From Treponema sp. (GTDB lineage Bacteria > Spirochaetota > Spirochaetia > Treponematales > Breznakiellaceae): DNA of 5,631 nucleotides. Location: contig JAIRZS010000231.1 in NCBI GenBank assembly GCA_031267115.1, positions 1-5,631 of the forward strand, read 5' to 3'. The notes beneath the pieces were generated by a model, which saw only the letters and a list, made by a program, of their open reading frames with translations, had not been told where the DNA came from and did not search any database. A program made the position numbers and the translations under genes. Below are positions 1 through 4,344 of the stretch, piece by piece; position 1 is the first letter of the stretch; every line of letters begins with the position of its first letter.

Positions 1-577
1 CGGAAACGATATGGGTCGAAAGAAGCACGATTCTGTCTTTTGAAAAGGCCGATATTATGTTCCGGAATTTTATCCGCTCCTGGGGATCAAGCCCGGCGGT
101 GGGTTCGTCCAGGATGAGAATTTGCGGATCGTTGAGCAGCGCCTGGGCAATGCCGAGCCGCCGTTTCATCCCGCCGGAATAATGGATACAGCGGCGGCGC
201 AAGTCCCTGGTAAGCCCTACGGAATTGGTTAGCTCGATGATCCGCAGTTTGGCCTCTTCCGCCGGGATGCCTTTTAAAGCCGCAATGTACTGCAAATAAT
301 CCCACCCTGAAAAATCAGGGTAAAAATTCATTTCCTGGGGCAGGTAGCCGATTTTTGCCCGGTAGTCGTCGCCGCAGGTGTTTTTGTCCTGCCCGTTGAT
401 GAGTACCTGCCCCTTTGAGGGCTGCAAAATATCCGCCAAAATACGGATCATGGTTGTTTTACCGGCCCCGTTGGGGCCAAGCAGTCCGTAAACGCCGTTT
501 TCCATCCTGACGGTAATGCCTTTCAGCACCTCTTTGTCTCTGAAACTCTTATAGATGTTTTCCATGTGTAATTGCAT
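1..577 (-). CDS. ABC transporter ATP-binding protein (ABC-2/CcmA type), 3'-truncated by the window edge
   Basis: This is the nucleotide-binding subunit of an ABC transporter. It would hydrolyse ATP at the inner face of the membrane to drive a separate permease, which presumably lies beyond the left edge. 192 codons are visible, starting at ATG 577-575. All core ATPase motifs can be read: Walker A GPNGAGKTT at residues 34-42, Q-loop YLPQE around Q81, signature YSGGM at 133-137 (a Y replaces the usual L), Walker B LILDEP at 154-159, D-loop GLDP at 162-165 and switch histidine STHIVS around H189. The family is usually about 290-310 residues, so roughly the last third is missing. The start is fixed by an AGGAGG 7 nt upstream; a second in-frame ATG (565-563) has no such site. 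The motifs resemble Firmicutes-type exporters with ABC-2 permeases, but the substrate cannot be told. The gene is less GC-rich than the bat operon, which may hint at a different origin. Certain as an ABC ATPase, uncertain in role. Confidence 0.95.
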   Translation of the reverse strand, partial: MQLHMENIYKSFRDKEVLKGITVRMENGVYGLLGPNGAGKTTMIRILADILQPSKGQVLINGQDKNTCGDDYRAKIGYLPQEMNFYPDFSGWDYLQYIAALKGIPAEEAKLRIIELTNSVGLTRDLRRRCIHYSGGMKRRLGIAQALLNDPQILILDEPTAGLDPQERIKFRNIISAFSKDRIVLLSTHIVS

Positions 578-584
578 GAGGGAA

Positions 585-590
585 CCTCCT
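585..590 (-). promoter_or_regulatory. Shine-Dalgarno site of the ABC ATPase gene
   Basis: AGGAGG on the minus strand lies 7 nt before the ATG at 577-575. It is a full-consensus ribosome binding site and decides between the two in-frame ATG codons at the head of the gene. Confidence 0.85.
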
Positions 591-624
591 ATAGCCTGTG
601 ATAAAGTAAATATAAGGCGGAAAG

Positions 625-654
625 ATAAAATCCGGATAAACCAAAAGTAAACAA
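625..654 (-). promoter_or_regulatory. Candidate sigma70-type promoter for the ABC transporter gene
   Basis: Within the AT-rich stretch 600-670, the minus strand shows TTGTTT (654-649), an 18-bp spacer and TTTTAT (630-625). This would start transcription near position 617 and leave a leader of about 40 nt before the ATG. Both hexamers depart from consensus, and a TATATT at 614-609 is an alternative -10 without a good -35. The position is right, but the exact elements are a guess. Confidence 0.35.
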
Positions 655-710
655 ATTAATAAATTTTCCGTACCATTCAGCCGGATACACTATGCGGAAA
701 TTTTACCGCA

Positions 711-746
711 AAGTCGAAGAAGTCAAAAAAGTAAAAGAAGTATTGT
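711..746. repeat. Degenerate 9-bp tandem repeat, four units
   Basis: The plus strand reads AAGTCGAAG, AAGTCAAAA, AAGTAAAAG, AAGTATTGT in direct succession (711-719, 720-728, 729-737, 738-746). All units begin AAGT and the first three continue with a purine-rich tail. The stretch lies between the hairpin array and the ABC promoter region. It also falls in an 18-codon open frame on the plus strand (692-748, MRKFYRKVEEVKKVKEVL) with no visible ribosome binding site, so coding is doubtful. Confidence 0.6.
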
Positions 747-766
747 AAGGCCCTCGGCGGATAGAT

Positions 767-914
767 GGAGTTTGCCACAGGCAAACTCCGGTTCCAAAAT
801 CCGGCAGGATGCCGGATTTTGGAAAGCGCAAGGGATTGAAGCGGTTTCCTTTTTTGCCGGAGGCAAAAAAGATACAAGCGGAAAGCCCGGTTTCCGGCGC
901 TCCGCGCCGGAAAT
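767..914. repeat. Array of four consecutive perfect hairpins with 3-nt loops
   Basis: Four inverted repeats follow one another between the 3' end of recQ and the ABC gene. Hairpin 1: 767-776 pairs with 780-789 (10 bp, arm GGAGTTTGCC, loop ACA). Hairpin 2: 792-806 pairs with 810-824 (15 bp, arm TTCCAAAATCCGGCA, loop GGA). Hairpin 3: 849-858 pairs with 862-871 (10 bp, arm CTTTTTTGCC, loop GGA). Hairpin 4: 891-900 pairs with 904-913 (10 bp, arm TTTCCGGCGC, loop TCC). All stems are free of mismatches. Short direct motifs recur at the junctions: CGGTT(T)CC at 789, 842 and 888, AAGCGG at 839 and 876, GGAAAGC at 821 and 880. None is followed by a clean T-run, so they are not standard intrinsic terminators. 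A REP-like or other palindromic repeat family is likely. Confidence 0.85.
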
Positions 915-966
915 GCGCCCAAATAAGAAATCGTTATACTGTTAAGTTGCCGGGTTTTTGCGTTCT

Positions 967-2631
967 TTAACGGCTAACGGAGCGGCCCGCGCTGCCGGGC
1001 GTTATTTTGTCTTTCCAGAAAATATTCCAAAAAATGTTTTTTGGTTTTTTTAGTTTTCCGGTTTTTATGAGATAGGCGGCGCAGCGCTCCGCGTCTTCGC
1101 CGGACCAGCGGACGTTCTCGCGCTGCGACAAAACGCGGGCGGCCTCTTTGAGGGTGTAGGACCGTTTGTTTCTCCGGAAAAAATCGGTCAGGCTTTCTTC
1201 TTCGCGCAGTGCCGGGCGGGCGTCTTTTTCGCAGACATCGCAGCACAGGGTTTCGGGGCTTTCGGGGTTTCCCTCGTAGTTAAGCATTTTTAAAAGCGCC
1301 TCCCTTCTGCAATGCGCTGTATCCCGCGCGTAATCCAGAAGTTCGGAGAGCCGTTTTCCGGCGGCCCCCGGCCCGGCCCTTCTTATGCCGGCCTCGTCGT
1401 CCGGCCCCCAGAGCAGCACCGCCTTTGACTGGAGCCCGTCCCGCCCGGCCCGGCCCGCTTCCTGTAGATACGCCTCCACGGAAGGGGGGCAGTCCCGGTG
1501 TATCACGGTGCGTATATCGGCCTTGTCGACGCCCATGCCGAAGGCGCAGGTCGCGATGAGTACGGCCTCGCGGTTGTGCAGGAACCAGTCTTCGACTTCT
1601 TTTTTTTCTTCCCTGCTCAGGCCCGCGTGATAAAAACGTATCTCCCTGTACCAGGCTATGCCTGTATCTTTTAATTCGTTCATAAGGTAGCGGGAGAGTT
1701 TTTCCGTGCCGGGCCTGGAGGAGCAGAATACAATGGCCGGCCTTTGGCTGGAAAGCAGTAAATCGCGTACCGCCTGATCCCTGAGTATGCAGCCGCAGGC
1801 CGCGTAGCTGATATTGCTCCGGTCCGGGTTCCCTATTATCCTGTGGGTTATTCTGTGCGCGCCGGAACCGCCGAAAATGTACTTGTCTATTTTTTCCAGT
1901 ACCGGGGCGCTGGCGGTGGCGGTAAACGCCGTTATCACCGGCGGATTGGCGGCGGCAATGATCTTCCCGATTTCAAGATAGCCGGGCCTGAAACTTTCGC
2001 CCCATTCGCTGACGCAGTGGGCCTCGTCAATTACAATATGGATAATTTTCGCCTTTCCGATTTGGGTTAGTACCTGCGGCGTTAGCAGGACTTCCGGGTT
2101 GGCGATAATGAATTTGCTTTGCCCGGCGCGCAGCTTCTCCCAGATGAGTTCCCTTTCCTCCCGGCTCTGGCCCCCCCGCAGTATTACCGGCGAAAACCCC
2201 CGCTCCTTAAGGCGGCGCTCCTGATCGGCCATAAGGGAGAGGATCGGGTAGATGACCAGCGTAGGCCCGTCCATGAGCATGGCCGGGAGCTGGAAGCAGA
2301 GCGACTTCCCCGCGCCTGTCGGGAGAATCACTATCTGCCGGCCAAAACATTCACGGTCGGAAGGGCCGCTGTCCGGGGCGGCCGCATCCGCCGGGTTTCC
2401 GCCGCTGTCCTGGGCAAGCGCCTCCGGCGCCCCGGCTGGAGCCGCCTCCGCAAGGGCCGCGGTTTGCGGGGTGGCCGCTTCCGCCCAGCGGACGGGGATG
2501 CCCGCTGTTTCCGCCGCCTCCAGTATGTTTGCCACTACCAGCCGCTGGTAGGGGAAGAGATACGACAGCCCGAATAAACGGCTTACCGCTTCGTCCAGCG
2601 GGCCGGGCTTGTCCTGCTGTTCATCCGCCAT
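967..2631 (-). CDS. recQ: RecQ-family ATP-dependent 3'-5' DNA helicase, short form
   Basis: RecQ helicases unwind forked and recombining DNA during repair. The 554-residue product carries every core motif: motif 0 with Q29, Walker A TGAGKS at 105-110, Ia LVIYPILSLMADQ at 125-137, II DEAH at 202-205 followed by CVSEWGESFRP (the RecQ aromatic loop), III TAFTATA at 234-240, IV IVFCSS at 300-305, V with FGMGVDK at 364-370 and VI QEAGRAGRDG at 390-399. Residues about 41-97, between motif 0 and Walker A, form an Ala/Pro/Gly-rich insert. The zinc-binding cysteines are C441, C463, C464 and C467, spaced unlike the usual C-x16-C-x2-C-x2-C. Only about 85 residues follow, so the winged-helix part is reduced and there is no HRDC domain; the family archetype is about 610 residues. 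The ATG at 2631-2629 has GAGG 6 nt upstream. That site lies in the target duplication of the mini-element next to it, so the present leader is a product of insertion. The tail ends with a tandem NIFW and a basic stretch. Confidence 0.95.
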   Translation of the reverse strand: MADEQQDKPGPLDEAVSRLFGLSYLFPYQRLVVANILEAAETAGIPVRWAEAATPQTAALAEAAPAGAPEALAQDSGGNPADAAAPDSGPSDRECFGRQIVILPTGAGKSLCFQLPAMLMDGPTLVIYPILSLMADQERRLKERGFSPVILRGGQSREERELIWEKLRAGQSKFIIANPEVLLTPQVLTQIGKAKIIHIVIDEAHCVSEWGESFRPGYLEIGKIIAAANPPVITAFTATASAPVLEKIDKYIFGGSGAHRITHRIIGNPDRSNISYAACGCILRDQAVRDLLLSSQRPAIVFCSSRPGTEKLSRYLMNELKDTGIAWYREIRFYHAGLSREEKKEVEDWFLHNREAVLIATCAFGMGVDKADIRTVIHRDCPPSVEAYLQEAGRAGRDGLQSKAVLLWGPDDEAGIRRAGPGAAGKRLSELLDYARDTAHCRREALLKMLNYEGNPESPETLCCDVCEKDARPALREEESLTDFFRRNKRSYTLKEAARVLSQRENVRWSGEDAERCAAYLIKTGKLKKPKNIFWNIFWKDKITPGSAGRSVSR

Positions 2632-2633
2632 TT

Positions 2634-2641
2634 TGTTCCTC
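2634..2641. repeat. Target-site duplication, copy next to recQ
   Basis: TGTTCCTC (plus strand) abuts the outer end of the left inverted repeat at 2642. It is identical to the copy that abuts the right inverted repeat. Confidence 0.85.
2638..2641 (-). promoter_or_regulatory. Shine-Dalgarno site of recQ, inside a target-site duplication
   Basis: GAGG on the minus strand lies 6 nt before the recQ ATG. It is part of the 8-bp repeat (GAGGAACA, read on this strand) that flanks the mini-element. The second copy, at 2770-2763, is preceded by a G, so the uninterrupted site would have read GGAGGAACAAAATG with a stronger GGAGG core. Confidence 0.8.
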
Positions 2642-2656
2642 GTAACTATTCAGTCG

Positions 2657-2672
2657 GGGGGCTAAAGCCCCC
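2657..2672. repeat. GC-rich hairpin in the recQ leader
   Basis: GGGGGC, loop TAAA, GCCCCC on the plus strand: six G-C pairs within the mini-element. If the recQ mRNA starts upstream, this stem ends about 16 nt before the Shine-Dalgarno site and could affect translation or mRNA stability. A further T-A pair can form in the loop. Confidence 0.7.
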
Positions 2673-2677
2673 GCTCC

Positions 2678-2704
2678 GCAAAAAGCCTTGTCAAGGCTTT
2701 TTGC
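2678..2704. terminator. Candidate bidirectional terminator inside the mini-element
   Basis: A perfect 12-bp stem, GCAAAAAGCCTT pairing with AAGGCTTTTTGC, closes on the loop GTC (GAC on the minus strand). On either strand the 3' arm runs from the GGC core into five T residues, the form of a bidirectional intrinsic terminator. It is the only strong terminator-like structure between the bat-type operon, which ends at 2873, and recQ. Its activity is inferred from form only. Confidence 0.5.
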
Positions 2705-2762
2705 AATATCCGGTTGAACCCCCACTTGGCATTTATTGGCAAGTGATAGACCGAATAGTTAC

Positions 2763-2770
2763 TGTTCCTC
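2763..2770. repeat. Target-site duplication, copy away from recQ
   Basis: TGTTCCTC touches the right inverted repeat of the mini-element. With the following C (2771) it reads GGAGGAACA on the minus strand, which looks like the original recQ Shine-Dalgarno now parted from its gene. Confidence 0.85.
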
Positions 2771-2813
2771 CATAATATATATGGGGCCGGGAACGGGTTT
2801 GCTTTAATCGCGG

Positions 2814-2836
2814 CAGAATTTTTTCCAGAATTTTTT
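2814..2836. repeat. Two direct copies of CAGAATTTTTT
   Basis: CAGAATTTTTT occurs at 2814-2824 and again at 2826-2836, a 12-bp period, in the AT-rich part of the gap between the batD-like gene and the mini-element. It may be part of the original recQ upstream region or a simple slippage duplication. Confidence 0.6.
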
Positions 2837-2872
2837 AACCGCAAAATGAACTGCCTCGTCCTGAAGGGCGGC

Positions 2873-3742
2873 TTAGTCCTGTGCGGGACTGATGATCAGG
2901 TCCAGGGCCGGGACGGCCAGGGCGCGGCCTGCGAGGGTGAGGCGGGTTTCCGGGAGGGAGAGGGTGCGGCCCTCAAGGGGTATGAGCCGGAAGCGGAGCA
3001 GGACGCCTGATTCGCCCCGGCCCGGCGCGGCTGGGGAGCCGGTCTGCGGCGGGCCGGGAAGGATCTCCAGGATGGCGTTTACGGGCAGGCCGGGGCGGTA
3101 GGACCAGGCGGCGGCGTTTTGGGAGCGGGCCTCCGCAGGCAGGGAAGCGTTGGGCGGGTACTCGTAGCAAAGGGCGATTTCGGCGGCCTTTCCGATGCGG
3201 AGGGGTCCCGGCTGCCCGCCGGAAACAGCGGGAGAGGAGGGCGGCGGGAAGGCCCAGAAAAGCCGGGGAAGCGGCAGATCCCCGCCCGGCTCCCGGAGGC
3301 CGGCGGCGCGTACGGTGAATGGCTGGGTAAGGCCGCGTTTTCCCGGAGCGCTCAGTTCGAAAGGCCCCAGGGTAAAAGGAGCTTCCCTGAGGACGAGAAA
3401 ATCGTATTCCACGACGGTCCGCCTGGCCCCGCCGCTTGCCTGGGGCGATATACGGACCCGCTCCAGGCGCAGGGAGGGGGGCAGATCCGGGGGCCGTACC
3501 CGGACTTCGGCGGGGGCGGGGTGATCCGCGAGAATGGTCACGGTCCAGATGCTGCCCGCTGCGCCCAAAACCGGCTCAGCCCTGATGCTTACGCCAAGGC
3601 TGCTGTTACCGCCGCCGCCGCTGTTGCTACCGCCGCCTCCGGTTTGTGCGCCGATACCTGCGGGATGTGCCGGAAAAAGCGCGAGGGCGGCGGCAAAAAC
3701 CGCTAATAGTCCGGCCCGGACGGGGTTTCGCTTTCGGCCCAT
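2873..3742 (-). CDS. batD: BatD-like exported protein, short form
   Basis: Probably the periplasmic BatD-type partner of the vWA proteins encoded just upstream. From the preferred ATG (3742-3740) the product is 289 residues. It opens with a basic head (MGRKRNPVR) and a hydrophobic stretch AGLLAVFAAALALFPA ending in GIGA, a good signal peptide. A flexible GGGGSNSGGGGNSS linker follows, then beta-rich sequence with BatD-like traits: a Gly-Ala-Ala-Gly start, a PPDLPPSLRLERV segment, and VVEYDFLVLREAPFTLGPFEL before a second predicted beta domain. BatD proteins are often 400-600 residues with a C-terminal membrane helix; here no helix is seen and the chain ends at PAQD, so it is a reduced form. 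An ATG 15 nt earlier (3757) is possible, with its own AGGAG 8 nt before it. The inner ATG is preferred because GGAGGAG stands 6 nt before it and it gives the cleaner signal peptide. The gene overlaps the end of the TPR gene by 40 bp. The family call rests on context and general pattern. Confidence 0.75.
   Translation of the reverse strand: MGRKRNPVRAGLLAVFAAALALFPAHPAGIGAQTGGGGSNSGGGGNSSLGVSIRAEPVLGAAGSIWTVTILADHPAPAEVRVRPPDLPPSLRLERVRISPQASGGARRTVVEYDFLVLREAPFTLGPFELSAPGKRGLTQPFTVRAAGLREPGGDLPLPRLFWAFPPPSSPAVSGGQPGPLRIGKAAEIALCYEYPPNASLPAEARSQNAAAWSYRPGLPVNAILEILPGPPQTGSPAAPGRGESGVLLRFRLIPLEGRTLSLPETRLTLAGRALAVPALDLIISPAQD
3599..3643 (-). repeat. Gly/Ser/Asn-coding GC-rich tract in the batD-like gene
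   Basis: Near-identical halves, GGCGGCGGTAGCAACAGC and GGCGGCGGCGGTAACAGC, encode the linker directly after the signal peptide. A tract of this kind can vary in length by slippage and probably serves as a flexible tether. Confidence 0.6.
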
Positions 3743-4344
3743 TCCCGGCTCCTCCATTTTTCCTGCTCCTTTTGGCGCATGTAGTCGAAGAGTATTTCCC
3801 TGCCCCCGGTGTTGTTTCCCCCGTCGATCAGGGAGCTTTCGCTGTGGCCGCCGCGATCCAGGGAGAGGAGGCTCAGTTCCAAGTTGCGCTTGGCCTCGAT
3901 GCGGCTGCCGTCGGTTTCCAGGGCCCGCCGGAATCCGGCGGCCGCGCCGGCGTAGTTTCCCCGCTGGAAGTGAATGACGGCGGAGTTGTACTGGATGCGG
4001 TAACGGAGTTCGCGGTGTTCACCGGCCGCGTTTTCACCGTCTTTTTCCAGGGTTTCCAGGGACAGCGACGCGGCTTCGAAGCGGTTCATGGCCTCCTCGT
4101 CCTCGTCTAGGGCAAGGTAGATGACGCCCAGGCCGTATTCGGCGTAAGGGGCCGCTTCGGAATAGGCGAGGGCCTTGCGGTAAGACTCGATTGCCTCGGC
4201 GTAGCGCCCCCAGGTATGGTGGAAGCCGCCTTCAATGACCCGCAGCTTGCCCGGAAATTGGGAGCATGAGGCGAGAATCGCGGCGGGCAGGATAAAAAGC
4301 AGGGACCGGAAAACAAAGGGGCGTTTTTTTTGTTTTTTACACAC
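3703..4344 (-). CDS. TPR-repeat lipoprotein of the Bat operon
   Basis: A predicted membrane-anchored scaffold protein of 213 residues. It begins at GTG 4344-4342, chosen because AAGGAGGG stands 6 nt upstream and because the basic head (CKKQKKR) and hydrophobic stretch (residues 10-24) follow at once. The frame stays open upstream to an ATG at 4557, but that part lies inside the batB-like gene and lacks sense. LASC with C27 is a plausible lipobox, so the mature protein would be lipidated on C27. Two to three TPR units follow: about 42-76 (RYAEAIESYRKAL), 65-92 (YAEYGLGVIYLALDEDEEAMNRFEAA) and 114-146 (YNSAVIHFQRGNYAGAAAGFRRAL). The C-terminus is charged, with EILFDYMRQKEQEKWRSREW at 183-202, a likely contact segment. 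The start overlaps the batB-like stop by 8 bp. TPR proteins in this position occur in bat operons (BatC/BatE type), so it probably binds the vWA proteins. The lipid anchor and exact TPR borders are inferred. Confidence 0.88.
   Translation of the reverse strand: MCKKQKKRPFVFRSLLFILPAAILASCSQFPGKLRVIEGGFHHTWGRYAEAIESYRKALAYSEAAPYAEYGLGVIYLALDEDEEAMNRFEAASLSLETLEKDGENAAGEHRELRYRIQYNSAVIHFQRGNYAGAAAGFRRALETDGSRIEAKRNLELSLLSLDRGGHSESSLIDGGNNTGGREILFDYMRQKEQEKWRSREWAESETPSGPDY

Larger units (their letters stand above)
578..966. other. 389-bp intergenic region between recQ and the ABC gene
   Basis: No gene is supported here. From right to left it holds a short unremarkable stretch after the recQ stop (915-966), the four-hairpin array (767-914), the 9-bp tandem repeat (711-746), and an AT-rich stretch of about 100 bp with a promoter-like arrangement and three copies of GATAAA (600, 624, 635). 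An 81-codon frame on the minus strand (677-922) is only the translation of hairpins and repeat. Confidence 0.8.
2642..2762. mobile_element. 121-bp MITE-like element with GTAA ends, probably IS66-mobilised
   Basis: The ends are inverted repeats: GTAACTATTCAGTC at 2642-2655 and GACCGAATAGTTAC at 2749-2762, 13 of 14 positions matching with the outer 10 perfect. The 8-bp direct repeat TGTTCCTC touches both ends (2634-2641 and 2763-2770), which is direct evidence of insertion with target duplication. Ends starting 5'-GTAA and 8-bp duplications are the known pattern of the IS66 family. No coding capacity is present, so movement would need a transposase in trans. Inside are a G/C hairpin (2657-2672), a 27-nt palindrome (2678-2704) and a weak 6-bp inverted repeat, CACTTG/CAAGTG (2723-2745). 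The element sits between the stop of the batD-like gene and the recQ start, inside the recQ ribosome binding site. The IS66 link is inferred from ends and duplication length only. Confidence 0.85.

Noticed and set aside
767..914. CRISPR-like array
   Set aside because: The units are palindromes of differing sequence and length; there is no constant repeat with spacers of even size.
677..922. 81-codon open frame on the minus strand
   Set aside because: It is the translation of the four hairpins and the 9-bp repeat; the sequence has no domain-like pattern and no ribosome binding site.
2119..2577. 152-codon plus-strand frame opposite recQ
   Set aside because: Antisense shadow of a GC-rich coding region; it covers the Walker A region of recQ and shows only Arg/Gly/Pro-rich sequence.
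2683..2692. Perfect TTGACA (minus strand) inside the palindrome of the mini-element as an outward promoter for recQ
   Set aside because: At 16-18 bp downstream there is only G/C-rich sequence with no -10 hexamer; the match is a by-product of the palindrome centre.
2662..2844. 60-codon open frame on the minus strand between recQ and the batD-like gene
   Set aside because: Most of it lies in the mini-element and its flanking AT-rich DNA, it crosses one target duplication, and it has no ribosome binding site.
3119..4110. Several 100-200 codon plus-strand frames opposite the batD-like and TPR genes
   Set aside because: They mirror the GC-rich codon usage of the opposite strand, carry no recognisable motifs and conflict with the well-supported minus-strand genes.
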